64,000 nt of DNA from Gulosibacter sediminis (GTDB taxonomy: Bacteria; Actinomycetota; Actinomycetes; Actinomycetales; Microbacteriaceae). Below, in pieces: positions 8,476 through 17,571 of this stretch (position 1 is its first letter; each line of letters begins with the position of its first letter). The position numbers and the translations under genes were made by a program. The stretch lies in assembly GCF_023370115.1 (NCBI RefSeq), contig NZ_CP097160.1:1302001-1366000 (forward strand). Reading direction: 5' to 3'. Below the pieces are notes generated by a model. It ran no database searches and had not been told where the DNA came from. It worked only from the letters and a program-made list of their open reading frames with translations.

Positions 8476-9477
8476 CTATGGCAGGCGAACGACCTGCGCC
8501 GCGTACGCGAGGCCGGCGCCGAAGCCAATCTGCAGCGCGAGGCCGCCCGAAAGCTCGGGGTGCTCCTCAAGCAGGCGGTGCGTCGCGAGCGGGATTGAGG
8601 CGGCCGAGGTGTTGCCCATCGTCTCGATGTCACGGGCAATCGCCACGGTCTCGGGCACGCCGAGCTGCTTCGCGAACTCGTCGATGATGCGCATGTTGGC
8701 CTGGTGCGGAATGAACGCGGCGAGGTCGTCGACCGTGATGCCGGCGCGGTCGAGTGCCTCACGTGCGGCCTTGGCCATCTCCCACACGGCCCAGCGGAAC
8801 ACGGCCTTGCCGTCCTGGCGCAGGGTCGGCCACTCGGCCTCGCCGCGGCGGTAGTCCTGCAGGGGGCTACTCATCGAGACGGCGTCCCACTTGCTGCCGT
8901 CGGAGCCGATGACCGACTCGGCGATGCCAGGCTCGTCGGCGGGGCCGATGAGGGCCGCGCCGGCGCCGTCGCCGAGCAGGAACGAAATGGACCGGTCGGT
9001 GGGGGAGATGACGTCGGAGAGCTTCTCGGCACCCACGACGAGCACGTACTCGGCCACACCGGCACGGATGAGCGCATCGGCCTGGGTGACCGCGTAGCAG
9101 TACCCGGCGCAACCGGCCGAAACGTCGTAGGCCGCGGCTGGCGTGGCACCGAGGCCATCGGCGATGCGCGTGGCGGCCGCGGGCGTCTGCATGACGTTGG
9201 TAATGGTGGCGACGATGACGGCACCAATCCTGCTCGGCTCGATGCCTGCTTTTTCGATCGCCTCTCGTCCCGCGCTGACGCCCATGTCGATGACGTCAAC
9301 GTCGTCGCTCGCGCGCTGGCGCGAGATGATGCCGGTGCGCTGACGGATCCACTCATCAGAAGAGTTGATCGGACCAGCGATGTCGTCGTTCGTGACCGTC
9401 AGCTCGCCGCGGTACGCACCGATGCTGTGGATTCGGGTGAACTGAGGGCCAGTTGCCTGACGGAGTTTCGGGCTCAT
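8476..9477 (-). CDS. fabH: Beta-ketoacyl-ACP synthase III
   Basis: Starts fatty acid synthesis by condensing an acyl-CoA primer with malonyl-ACP; in actinobacteria branched primers are common. The 333-residue protein shows C123 in DVSAGCAGYCYA, H258 in FIPHQANMRII and N289 in GNTSAAS, the complete KAS III triad. Its ATG overlaps the fabD stop (ATGA), indicating translational coupling. The primer preference cannot be read from the sequence by eye. Confidence 0.97.
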   Translation of the reverse strand: MSPKLRQATGPQFTRIHSIGAYRGELTVTNDDIAGPINSSDEWIRQRTGIISRQRASDDVDVIDMGVSAGREAIEKAGIEPSRIGAVIVATITNVMQTPAAATRIADGLGATPAAAYDVSAGCAGYCYAVTQADALIRAGVAEYVLVVGAEKLSDVISPTDRSISFLLGDGAGAALIGPADEPGIAESVIGSDGSKWDAVSMSSPLQDYRRGEAEWPTLRQDGKAVFRWAVWEMAKAAREALDRAGITVDDLAAFIPHQANMRIIDEFAKQLGVPETVAIARDIETMGNTSAASIPLATHRLLEEHPELSGGLALQIGFGAGLAYAAQVVRLP

Positions 9478-10400
9478 GCTGCATCCTCTTCGGCCAGTGC
9501 GGCGACCACCGCATCGATGTCTTCGGGAACGTTGACGGCAATGCCGGTCGTACCCTTCATGCCACGCTTCGCAAGGCCGACGAGCGTGCCGGCGGGCGCG
9601 GCCTCGACGAGCGTCACGTGCCCGGCGTCAATGAATGCTGCCATGCAGGCATCCCAGTGCACGGGGCGGTGCACCTGGTCGATAAGCAGCTCGAGGTAGC
9701 GGCTGCCCGAATCAACGCGCGAGCCGTCGAAGTTCGTGTAGAGGCCCAGCTTCGGGTCGCGCACCGAGAACTCGCTGGCCGACGCCGCGAGCTGCTCGTG
9801 CGCATCGGCCATATACCGCGTGTGGAACGCACCGGCGACCTTGAGCGGAATCACGCGCGTGCCCTTCGCGGGCTCGGCGCGCAGCTGCTCGAGCGCATCC
9901 GGGTCGCCCGCGGCAACGATCTGCCCGGCGCCGTTGAAGTTCGCGGGCTCGAGCTCGAGCTCGGCGAGGCGAGCCAGCACCTCGTCCTCGGCGCCGCCGA
10001 GCACGGCCGACATGCCGGTCGTCTGCTTCGCGGCGTCCTCGGCCATGAGCGTCGCGCGACGCGAAACGAACGCGAGGGCGGTTGCGGCGTCGAACACCCC
10101 GGCGGCGTACGCTGCGGCGATCTCGCCCACCGAGTGGCCAGCCACCTCGACGCCCGAGAGATCGGCACCCGACGCCACCAGGGCATCCCAGGTCAGGATG
10201 CCGGCCGCGACGATGAGCGGCTGCGCGATCGCGGTGTCGCGGATCGTCTCAGCGTCAGACTCGGTGCCGTGGCGAACGAGGTCAACGCCGACCGCGTCGC
10301 TGAGCTGGGCGAGCGTGTCTCGGCGTTCGGGCGTCGCAAGCCAGGGACTGAGGAAGCCCGGCTTCTGCGACCCCTGACCGGGGAAGGTGATGATGGTCAT
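9474..10400 (-). CDS. fabD: Malonyl-CoA:ACP transacylase
   Basis: Loads malonyl groups from CoA onto the acyl carrier protein. At 308 residues it is of normal length, with TFPGQGSQKPGFL at the N-terminus, nucleophile S90 in VAGHSVGEIAAAYAAG, and the GAFHTRYM histidine block. It is the first structural gene of the fab cluster, 51 bases after the fasR stop, and overlaps fabH by 4 bases. Confidence 0.97.
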   Translation of the reverse strand: MTIITFPGQGSQKPGFLSPWLATPERRDTLAQLSDAVGVDLVRHGTESDAETIRDTAIAQPLIVAAGILTWDALVASGADLSGVEVAGHSVGEIAAAYAAGVFDAATALAFVSRRATLMAEDAAKQTTGMSAVLGGAEDEVLARLAELELEPANFNGAGQIVAAGDPDALEQLRAEPAKGTRVIPLKVAGAFHTRYMADAHEQLAASASEFSVRDPKLGLYTNFDGSRVDSGSRYLELLIDQVHRPVHWDACMAAFIDAGHVTLVEAAPAGTLVGLAKRGMKGTTGIAVNVPEDIDAVVAALAEEDAA

Positions 10401-10451
10401 ATATCTGCGTTTCTTCGGGTATTCGAATGCGGGAAGTGGCTGCGGACCACG

Positions 10452-11663
10452 CTAGCGGGAACGCTTTGTCGGCTTCGGGGTGGCGCGCCCGTCATTAGAG
10501 TTTGAATCGGCGATACGGCCGAGGATCAGGGCAGATTGGAGGATCACGGCCTCGCGTGCGCCGGTCGCGTCCCAGCCAATGACCTCGCTAATGCGCTTGA
10601 GGCGGTAGCGCACGGTGTTCGGATGCACGAACAGCTCGCGGGCGGTGGCCTCGAGCGATCGACCGTTGTCGAGATAGCACCAGAGAGTCGTGAGGAGGTC
10701 GGACTGGTGGTCGGCCAGCGGTAGGTAGACGCGCTGCACGAGTGCTTGCCGCGCAAGCGGGTCGCCCGCGAGGGCGCGCTCGGGCAACAGATCGTCGGCG
10801 AGGATGGGCCGCTCACTACGTCGGTACGCGCCGGCCACCGAGAAGGCGGCAAGCGCGGCGCGGGCGCTCATCGCGGCCTTGACCACGTTGGGCACCTCGG
10901 GACCAAGCACGAGCCGGCCCTCGCCGAACCCACCTTCGAGCAACTGCGAAATCTCGAGGAAGCTGATCGGCGGCTCCTCGAACTCGTCGCTCGGCTTCGC
11001 CCGACCAATGACAAGCACGAGGCGGTTGCCCTGCACACCAACGAGGAGGTCGGTCTGGTTGTGCCGCGCCGTGCGACGCAATTGGTCGACCTCGAGCACC
11101 TTCGGGGTCGTGCCGACTAGCACGGCCACCTCACCATGGCCGCTCCAGCCGAGGGCGGCGATGCGGCTCGGCAGCTCGGAGTCGTGCTCCCCCGTGAGGA
11201 TCGAGTCGACAACGAGCGCCTCGAGGCGCGCATCCCACAAGCCACGCTGTTCGGCGGCACGGGCATAGACCTCGGCCGCTGCGAAGGCCATGTCGCGCGA
11301 ATACCGCAACACGCCCTCGCGGATCTGGGGTGAGGCGTTGGCAACTCGCTCCTCAAAAACGTCGACGACGACGTGGATGAGCTGCAGCGTCTGTTGCAGG
11401 CTCACCGAGCGCAGGAGCTCGCGCGGGGCCGTGTCGAACACGTCCCGCGCGACCCACGGCGCTCCGCCATCGTCCTCGAACCACGACACGATCGCGGAGA
11501 TGCCCGACTGCGCCACCATGCCGACCGCGCTACGGCGGCCGGGCGGCATGTCAGAGAACCAGGGGAGCGTGAGCTCCATCCGGCGCAGCACCGTGGTGGC
11601 AAGGTCACCGGTGATGCTGCGCAGCCAGGCGATCTCGCGATCTTTGTCGTAGTTCGGCGTCAT
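10452..11663 (-). CDS. fasR: PucR/CdaR-type transcriptional regulator of fatty acid synthesis
   Basis: A 403-residue regulator. The C-terminal 60 residues (LEATARELFVHPNTVRYRLKRISEVIG) form the PucR-type helix-turn-helix, and the middle resembles a degenerate GGDEF-like CdaR domain. In Streptomyces the gene at this position, FasR, activates fabDHPF and links membrane lipid and antibiotic supply. The same order here (regulator directly upstream of fabD) supports the name. It begins 18 bases after the aceE stop, so it may be partly cotranscribed with aceE. Function as FasR is inferred from family and synteny. Confidence 0.88.
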   Translation of the reverse strand: MTPNYDKDREIAWLRSITGDLATTVLRRMELTLPWFSDMPPGRRSAVGMVAQSGISAIVSWFEDDGGAPWVARDVFDTAPRELLRSVSLQQTLQLIHVVVDVFEERVANASPQIREGVLRYSRDMAFAAAEVYARAAEQRGLWDARLEALVVDSILTGEHDSELPSRIAALGWSGHGEVAVLVGTTPKVLEVDQLRRTARHNQTDLLVGVQGNRLVLVIGRAKPSDEFEEPPISFLEISQLLEGGFGEGRLVLGPEVPNVVKAAMSARAALAAFSVAGAYRRSERPILADDLLPERALAGDPLARQALVQRVYLPLADHQSDLLTTLWCYLDNGRSLEATARELFVHPNTVRYRLKRISEVIGWDATGAREAVILQSALILGRIADSNSNDGRATPKPTKRSR

Positions 11664-11681
11664 GAGGCGCGGGTGTGCTTC

Positions 11682-14411
11682 CTAGGCTTCGCCACCCGCC
11701 GAGCCGGACTCGCCGGCCGCCGGGTTATTGAGGTCGTAGCGGTCGATGGCCGTCTGCACGACGTTCGCGTCAACCTCGCCGCGGCGAGCGAGCTCCGAGA
11801 GCGTGCGGACCACGATCGAGTGTGCATCGATCTTGTAGAAGCGACGGGCGGCAGCACGGGTGTCCGAGATACCGAAGCCGTCGGCTCCGAGCGTCGCGTA
11901 GTCACCGGGGACGAACTCGCGCACCATGTCAGGCAGCTGGTGGTTGAAGTCGCTCACGCCGAGGAAGACACCCTCGGAGCTCTGTAGCTTGTCGCGGAGG
12001 TACGGGACGCGAGCTTCCTCGGACGGCTTGGTCCAGTTGTGCTCGTTTGCCTCGAGACCGTCGCGGCGCAGCTCCTGCCAGCTGGTGACTGACCAGACGT
12101 GGGCGCGGACGCCCCACTCCTCGGCGAGGATCTGCTGCGCGTGGAGCGCCCAAGGCACGGCCACGCCCGAGGCGAGGAGCTGGGCCTGCGGGCCCTGCTC
12201 GAGCTCGGGAGCGCGCAGGTAATAGATGCCCTTCACGACGCCCTCGACGTCGAGGTGTTCGGGCTCCGCCGGCTGCGCCATCGGCTCGTTGTACATCGTG
12301 ATGTAGTACATGACGTCGGGGTCCGGGTGGTTTCCGCCGTACATGCGCTCGATACCGGCACGCATGATGTGACCGATCTCGTAGACGTAGGCGGGGTCGT
12401 ACGACACGACGGCAGGGTTGGTGCTCGCGATGATGTGCGAGTGGCCATCCATGTGCTGCAGGCCCTCACCCGTGAGGGTGGTGCGGCCCGCCGTGGCGCC
12501 GAGAATGAAGCCGCGAGCGAGCGAGTCGCCTGCTGCCCAGAAACCGTCGCCCGTGCGCTGGAAGCCGAACATCGAGTAGAAGATGTACATCGGCACCATG
12601 AGTTCACCGTGCACCGAGTGCGAGGTGCCGACGGCGGTCATCGACGCGACCGCACCGGCCTCGTTAATGCCGACGTGCATGAGCTGACCCTGCGGCGACT
12701 CGCGGTAGGCGAGCAGCAGTTCGCGGTCGACCGCGGTGTATTGCTGGCCGTGCGGGTTGTAGATCTTCGCGGTCGGGAAGAACGCGTCGAGACCGAAGGT
12801 ACGGGCCTCGTCGGGAATGATCGGCACGATGCGCTTGCCGAACTCGCCCGAACGCATGAGGTCCTTGAGCAGGCGCACGAAGCCCATCGTCGTCGCGACG
12901 GGCTGGTTGCCCGAGCCCTTCTTCGCGATCGCGTAGGTCTTCTCCTCGGGGAGGTCGATCTGCGTGTACTTCGAGCGACGCTCGGGCACGAAGCCACCGA
13001 GCTCGCGGCGTCGCTCGAGCATGTACTGCAGGGCCGGGTCGGAGTCATCCGGCTTGTAGTAGGGGATGCTGTAGAGGTCAGCCTCGAGGTCCTTGTCGGC
13101 GATCGGGATCTGCAGCGTGTCGCGGAACTTCTTCAGGTCTTCGAGCGTGAGCTTCTTCATCTGGTGGGTCGCGTTGCGGCCCTCGAAGTGCGTGCCGAGA
13201 CCGTAGCCCTTGACGGTGTGCGCGAGGATGACCGTCGGCTGGCCCTTGTGCTCGAGCGCGGCCTTGTACGCGGCGTAGACCTTGCGGTAGTCGTGACCAC
13301 CGCGCTTGAGGCCCCAAATGTCGTCGTCGCTGAGGTTCTCGACAAGCTTGAGGGCTTCGGGGTCGCGGCCAAAGAAGTTGTCGCGCACGTACTTGCCCGA
13401 CTCAGCCTTGTAGGTTTGGAAGTCACCGTCGGGGGTTTCGTTCATGAGGCGCAGGAGCGCACCCTCGCTGTCGCGGGCGAGCAGGTCGTCCCACTCACGG
13501 CCCCAGACGACCTTGATGACGTTCCAGCCAGCGCCGCGGAAGAACGACTCGAGCTCCTGCACGATCTTGCCGTTACCGCGCACCGGGCCGTCGAGACGCT
13601 GCAGGTTGCAGTTCACGACGAAGGTGAGGTTGTCGAGCTCGTAGTTGGCCGCGATCTGCAGCTGGCCGCGCGACTCCGGCTCATCCATCTCGCCGTCGCC
13701 GAGGAACGCCCACACGTGCGACCCCGAGGCGTCCTTGATGCCGCGGTTGGTGAGGTACTTGTTGTACTGCGCCTGCCAGATCGCGTTCATCGGGCCAAGA
13801 CCCATCGACACGGTCGGGAACTGCCAGAAGTCCGGCATGAGGCGCGGGTGCGGATACGAGCTCAGGCCGTTCGGGGCCTTCGAGGCCTCCTGACGGAAGC
13901 TGTTGAGGTTGTCTTCAGTGAGGCGACCCTCGAGGTAGGCGCGCGCGTAGTTACCGGGCGCAGCGTGACCCTGGAAGTAGACCTGGTCGGGGCCGGCCGG
14001 GTGGTCGTAGCTCTTGAAGAAGTGGTTGAGGCCGACCTCGTAGAGAGTCGACTGCGCCGCGTAGGACGAGATGTGGCCGCCGACGCCGATGTGCGCCTTC
14101 TGCGAATTCTGCACCGTGATGGCCGCGTTCCAGCGAATCCAGCGGCGGTAGGTGCGCTCGATCGACTCGTCACCGGGGAACTCCGGCTCATCTTCCGGCG
14201 CGATCGTGTTGATGTAGTCCGTCACCGGGTGCATCGGCACGCCCAGGTGCTGTTCGCGCGAGCGCTGGAGCAGCGCCAGCATGACCTCGCGGGCACGCTG
14301 ATGGCCCCGTTCGCCAATTACCGCGTCGAGAGATTCTTTCCATTCCGCAGTTTCCTGCGGGTCGGTGTCGACGTAGTCCTCGGAATACGGGTCGGAGATG
14401 TGGAGTGCCAC
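11682..14411 (-). CDS. aceE: Pyruvate dehydrogenase E1 component, homodimeric type
   Basis: Thiamin-diphosphate enzyme that decarboxylates pyruvate and passes the acetyl group to the lipoyl E2. At 909 residues it matches actinobacterial AceE. The thiamin-diphosphate motif is [10 protein letters not shown]...[14 protein letters not shown], and the [19 protein letters not shown] and GLQHMDGHS blocks are present. The start is GTG at 14411, preceded by AAAGAGG five bases away; the longer frame would add 23 unlikely residues. In actinobacteria AceE works with a shared E2 and lipoamide dehydrogenase, for which sucB and lpd lie about 30 kb away. Position upstream of fasR-fab couples acetyl-CoA production to lipid synthesis. 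Confidence 0.97.
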   Translation of the reverse strand: MALHISDPYSEDYVDTDPQETAEWKESLDAVIGERGHQRAREVMLALLQRSREQHLGVPMHPVTDYINTIAPEDEPEFPGDESIERTYRRWIRWNAAITVQNSQKAHIGVGGHISSYAAQSTLYEVGLNHFFKSYDHPAGPDQVYFQGHAAPGNYARAYLEGRLTEDNLNSFRQEASKAPNGLSSYPHPRLMPDFWQFPTVSMGLGPMNAIWQAQYNKYLTNRGIKDASGSHVWAFLGDGEMDEPESRGQLQIAANYELDNLTFVVNCNLQRLDGPVRGNGKIVQELESFFRGAGWNVIKVVWGREWDDLLARDSEGALLRLMNETPDGDFQTYKAESGKYVRDNFFGRDPEALKLVENLSDDDIWGLKRGGHDYRKVYAAYKAALEHKGQPTVILAHTVKGYGLGTHFEGRNATHQMKKLTLEDLKKFRDTLQIPIADKDLEADLYSIPYYKPDDSDPALQYMLERRRELGGFVPERRSKYTQIDLPEEKTYAIAKKGSGNQPVATTMGFVRLLKDLMRSGEFGKRIVPIIPDEARTFGLDAFFPTAKIYNPHGQQYTAVDRELLLAYRESPQGQLMHVGINEAGAVASMTAVGTSHSVHGELMVPMYIFYSMFGFQRTGDGFWAAGDSLARGFILGATAGRTTLTGEGLQHMDGHSHIIASTNPAVVSYDPAYVYEIGHIMRAGIERMYGGNHPDPDVMYYITMYNEPMAQPAEPEHLDVEGVVKGIYYLRAPELEQGPQAQLLASGVAVPWALHAQQILAEEWGVRAHVWSVTSWQELRRDGLEANEHNWTKPSEEARVPYLRDKLQSSEGVFLGVSDFNHQLPDMVREFVPGDYATLGADGFGISDTRAAARRFYKIDAHSIVVRTLSELARRGEVDANVVQTAIDRYDLNNPAAGESGSAGGEA

Positions 14412-14575
14412 GTTGACCTCTTTCGTTGTCAGGAAGCGCGGTGCTAGACGCCGCATCGGGTTGCGATGTTGCGCCACCACAACAGCCTAGCGACTTCCGA
14501 CAATGAATTTGTGCGCTTGGTTGATGATTCGTCCAGTTCAGATCACGTGCAGTATGTGCTGCCACGCTGTAGTGC

Positions 14576-15046
14576 GTGGAACCGACTCATACTGTTTCCG
14601 GCGACCAGCCGGTCACCGCACCGACGCATCGCGGTGACCGTGTGACCGTGCTCGGCCCGGGCTCGCCGCGCCTGCTCGTCTTCGTTCCTGGAGCCTTCAC
14701 GCCGTTGTGCTCGGGCGAGATTCGTGAGCTCGGCGAACTTGCCGTTCGGGCAGAACAGTTGGGTGTGCAGGTCTATGCTGTGTCGTGCGATAGCCCCGCG
14801 ACGCTGGCTGCGTGGCTGGCTGCGGAAGATGCATCCGGTCGAATTATCGGCGTGTCGGATCACTGGCCGCACGGATCGTTGGCGTCGATCCTAGGCTCGT
14901 TCGACGAACACGCGGGCACGGCGCTGCGGCGCAGCTGGGCAATTCGCGCCGACGGCACTCGCGTGCTCGTCGCCGGCACGTCCGCGGGGGAGTCGCGCGA
15001 GCTGCACGATCACTTGCGGGGCATTGAATGGGCGGGCGCCGAGTAG
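14576..15046 (+). CDS. Peroxiredoxin, AhpE/BCP-like redoxin
   Basis: A 156-residue thioredoxin-fold peroxidase expected to reduce hydroperoxides in the cytoplasm. The peroxidatic cysteine lies in FVPGAFTPLCSGEIREL. A second cysteine in YAVSCDSP could act as resolving residue, but this is inference. The GTG at 14576 is used as start; no strong ribosome-binding site is visible. It is divergent from aceE, and the 164-base gap must hold both promoters. Family membership is confident; the subclass is not. Confidence 0.88.
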   Translation: MEPTHTVSGDQPVTAPTHRGDRVTVLGPGSPRLLVFVPGAFTPLCSGEIRELGELAVRAEQLGVQVYAVSCDSPATLAAWLAAEDASGRIIGVSDHWPHGSLASILGSFDEHAGTALRRSWAIRADGTRVLVAGTSAGESRELHDHLRGIEWAGAE

Positions 15047-15050
15047 CCGC

Positions 15051-15056
15051 TATAGT
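15051..15056 (+). promoter_or_regulatory. -10 box TATAGT of the tRNA-Val gene
   Basis: TATAGT sits 10 bases before the mature tRNA 5' end, inside the 20-base gap after the peroxiredoxin stop. A convincing -35 is not seen at standard spacing. Confidence 0.45.
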
Positions 15057-15066
15057 TGTTCGCTGC

Positions 15067-15140
15067 GGGCCTGTAGCTCAGTTGGTTAGAGCATCTGGTT
15101 TACACCCAGAGGGTCGGGGGTTCGAGTCCCTCCGGGCCCA
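15067..15140 (+). tRNA. tRNA-Val, anticodon TAC
   Basis: Acceptor GGGCCTG pairs with CGGGCCC followed by A. The D-arm (AGCTCAGTTGGTTAGAGCA) and T-arm (GGGGGTTCGAGTCCCTC) are normal. The anticodon stem TCTGG/CCAGA encloses TTTACAC, giving TAC. The CCA end is not encoded. A hairpin terminator follows. Confidence 0.96.
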
Positions 15141-15151
15141 CGTAAGAAATT

Positions 15152-15188
15152 GAGAAGCAAGGCCGTGGCATCCGCGGCCTTGCTTCTC
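15152..15188 (+). terminator. Terminator after tRNA-Val
   Basis: Perfect 14-base arms (GAGAAGCAAGGCCG at 15152-15165 with its complement at 15175-15188) and a 9-base loop, followed by TTCATTT. It lies between the tRNA and the next gene. Confidence 0.8.
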
Positions 15189-15223
15189 TTCATTTCCGCC
15201 ACGATTCGCACCGAGGTAGCTCC

Positions 15224-16015
15224 ATGACGACCCACCACCGCGAAGGCTTTGCCCCCACCGACGATGGTGCCGAGGTGTCTTGGACGAGTCACGGCGAGGG
15301 CCCCGCGCTCTTGCTTCTCTCGGGCCAGGGCAGCACCCATCGAGGCTGGTTGCACGTCGTGCCAACACTCGCGGAACGCCACCGCGTGGTGCTCTATGAC
15401 CACCGCGGCGTCGGCCGCAGCACTATGGGAGACCGGGGGCGGTACACGACTCGCTCGTTCGCGCTCGATGCCCTCGCCGTCCTTGACGCCGTCGGCGTCG
15501 AGCGAGCGGATGTCTATGGACATTCGATGGGCGGCAGGGTCGCGCAATGGCTCGCGATCGATCACCCCGGGCGTGTCGACAGACTGGTACTCGCAAGCAC
15601 CACGGGTGGCGACCGACTCTATGCCGAACGTGACCCGGCCGCGAACCGCGCGCTTGCCTCGGGCGATGCCGGGCGGATGGCACCGTTCTTCTTCACCGAG
15701 CCGTTCCGCGGTAGCTTCCCCGACGTGGTCGACGATTTCTTCGCTCGCGACTCGAGCATTTCGGTGCGCCGGGCGCACTTCGAGGCCAGCCGCGGCCATG
15801 ACGCGTGGGATGATCTACAGCGCATCGCGGCGCCGACGCTCGTGCTGCACGGCGCGGACGACCCGGTAACCCAGGCCGCGAGCGCGCGCGAACTTGCCCA
15901 GCGCATCCCGCATGCCGAGTTGCAGCTCATTCCCGGTCAGCTGCACTGCCCGCACCTGGAGTCAGCGGCGGCGCAGGACCTCGTCGAGGCCTTCCTGCAC
16001 GCCGATACCAAGTAG
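15224..16015 (+). CDS. Alpha/beta hydrolase
   Basis: A 263-residue alpha/beta-hydrolase-fold protein. The nucleophile elbow is GHSMGGRVAQWL, the acid is in VLHGADDPVT and the catalytic histidine in QLHCPHLES. An oxyanion-hole segment LLSGQGSTHRGW is near the N-terminus. No signal peptide is visible, so it should be cytoplasmic. GAGG lies 7 bases before the ATG. The fold is certain, but the substrate (ester, lactone or peroxy-acid type) cannot be told from sequence alone. It stands alone after the tRNA terminator, and the region after it is decayed. Confidence 0.9.
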   Translation: MTTHHREGFAPTDDGAEVSWTSHGEGPALLLLSGQGSTHRGWLHVVPTLAERHRVVLYDHRGVGRSTMGDRGRYTTRSFALDALAVLDAVGVERADVYGHSMGGRVAQWLAIDHPGRVDRLVLASTTGGDRLYAERDPAANRALASGDAGRMAPFFFTEPFRGSFPDVVDDFFARDSSISVRRAHFEASRGHDAWDDLQRIAAPTLVLHGADDPVTQAASARELAQRIPHAELQLIPGQLHCPHLESAAAQDLVEAFLHADTK

Positions 16016-16128
16016 GCGGGCGCACAGTTCGACGGCTATCACGCCTCTTCGCAGCGCAGCCTAGGACCATTTCTCCCTCCAATACGCCTCGCGGGGCGCG
16101 ATGACTTTGACGTGGGCCTAGCGCGAGC

Positions 16129-16566
16129 TCACAACGAATGCTCCGCCGCCGGGAACTCGCCGGTTTCGACGTCGCCGGCGAACGATCGTGCCGCATCGAG
16201 CAGCGCCCCGTTGAGGTCGGCGTACTGCTTCACGAAGCGCGGCATGCGGCCCGTGCGCAGGCCCGCCGTGTCTTGCCAGACGAGCACCTGCGCGTCGCAT
16301 CCGTTGCCGGCGGCGATCCCGACGGTCGGGATGCGCACGGCCTCGGTAATGCGCGCGCCAACTTCGGCGGGCACCATCTCGATGAGCAGGCCAGGCGCAC
16401 CCGCGCGCTCGAATTCGCGTGCCGTCTCGACCAGGCGGTCGGCGGCTTCGCCGCGCCCTTCCGAACGGAAGGTCTGCGAGGATGAGGGGCCGCGTGGTGG
16501 AGCGGGCCACAGCCCGTACGAGGGGGATAAGCTCATCCACCGTGACGGGCAACGAATCGACATCTG
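16129..16566 (-). pseudogene. panB: panB remnant (ketopantoate hydroxymethyltransferase), truncated and frameshifted
   Basis: On the minus strand the first 90 bases encode DSLPVTVDELIPLVRAVARS...LADLPFG, the PanB block that follows its VGDS motif. The reading then jumps frame into GRGEAADRLVETAREF, LLIEMVPAEVGARITEAVRIPTVGIAAGNGCD and DTAGLRTGRMPRFVKQYA, the C-terminal third of PanB. Missing are the N-terminal 60 or so residues and the middle of the barrel (the part with KLEGG and GHIGFTPQS in the intact copy). The two surviving blocks are in different frames. An intact panB lies at 28419-29231, so the loss is tolerated. This is a decayed second copy. Confidence 0.88.
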
Positions 16567-16579
16567 AGTTGTTTGGCGG

Positions 16580-17437
16580 CTACTTGCCGCTGTAGACGGG
16601 GAATCCGCTGTGCTCGCCGTAGTCGAGCTCCGAGAGCGAGCGAAGCATTGCCATGTCGTCGTCCGAGATCACGAAGTCGACCTCCGCGTTCGAGCGCATG
16701 TGTTCGGGGTTCGCGGTCTTCGGCAGCGATACCGTGTCGAGCTGCAGGGTGTATCGGATGCAGAGCTGCGGCACCGTGACGCCGTACCGTTCGGCGACCT
16801 CGGCGACGTTTGCGTTGCCGAGCATCTTGCCGTGGGCGATGGGGGAGTAGGCCTCGATGACGATGCCCTTCGCCTGGCAGTACTCGATGAGCTCAGTCGG
16901 GGTGTTGCCGACGTGGGTAAGCACCTGGTTCACGTGCGGCACGACCGTGCCACCGGCGAGGATGTTCTCGAGGTCTGCCTCGAGGAAGTTCGAGACGCCA
17001 ATCGCGCGAAGCTTGCCGGCCGCGTGTGCCTCCTCGAGCGCCCGCCATGCGGCGAGGTTGCCCTCCGAGTAGTCCCCGCCGCGGAAGTCGGCCCACGGCT
17101 GCGGGCTGTGGATCAGCATGAGGTCGATGTAGTCGAGACCAAGGGCACGCAGCGAGCCGTCGATCGCGGCGATCGCCTCGCCGTAGTCCTTGATTTCGGC
17201 GGCGAGCTTCGTCGAGACGAACAGCACGCCGCGTTCGACGCCGGCGGTGCGCACGCCCTCGCCGACGCCGTGCTCGTTGCCGTAGGCCTGGGCGGTGTCG
17301 ATGTTGCGGTAGCCGATCTCGACCGCGTCGCGAACGGCCTGCGCCGCCTTGTCGTCGTCGATGAACCAGGTGCCGAGACCCAGCTTGGGAATCTCGAGGC
17401 CGTTGCGCAGCTTGTATGTATCGGTAAGTGCAGTCAT
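16580..17437 (-). CDS. Aldo/keto reductase (2,5-diketo-D-gluconate reductase-like)
   Basis: An NADPH-dependent carbonyl reductase of 285 residues with a TIM-barrel fold. The complete tetrad is D47, Y52 (NIDTAQAYGNE), K77 (FVSTKL) and H110 (LMLIHSPQPW). The cofactor region IGVSNFL...VNQVLTHVGNTPTELIEYCQAKGI and the LPKTANPEHMRSN loop are intact. The start is the ATG at 17437; a much longer reading frame upstream is antisense to the decayed regulator and is not real. It is divergent from that regulator gene and sits next to the panB remnant. The natural substrate is unknown. Confidence 0.93.
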   Translation of the reverse strand: MTALTDTYKLRNGLEIPKLGLGTWFIDDDKAAQAVRDAVEIGYRNIDTAQAYGNEHGVGEGVRTAGVERGVLFVSTKLAAEIKDYGEAIAAIDGSLRALGLDYIDLMLIHSPQPWADFRGGDYSEGNLAAWRALEEAHAAGKLRAIGVSNFLEADLENILAGGTVVPHVNQVLTHVGNTPTELIEYCQAKGIVIEAYSPIAHGKMLGNANVAEVAERYGVTVPQLCIRYTLQLDTVSLPKTANPEHMRSNAEVDFVISDDDMAMLRSLSELDYGEHSGFPVYSGK

Positions 17438-17571
17438 GAGGATGCTCCGTTCTCGTGCTCTCTTGATAGCTCCAATCGTGGTGAGTGCGCCGCACGCCAA
17501 CAAGCGGAGGAAGCGTTCCTGGGACACTTTTGTCCCCCGCATAACCGCGGCCCGAGTGGGAGAATCTCGGC

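Noticed and set aside
8415-8762. 199-residue form of the acyl carrier protein
   Set aside because: The upstream part is antisense-frame translation of fabH; acpP has its own ATG and ribosome-binding site at 8414.
12099-14447. 782-residue open frame antisense to aceE
   Set aside because: It is a GC-rich shadow frame: no family motif, composition dominated by Arg, Val, Glu and His, and the minus-strand AceE frame is full length with all motifs.
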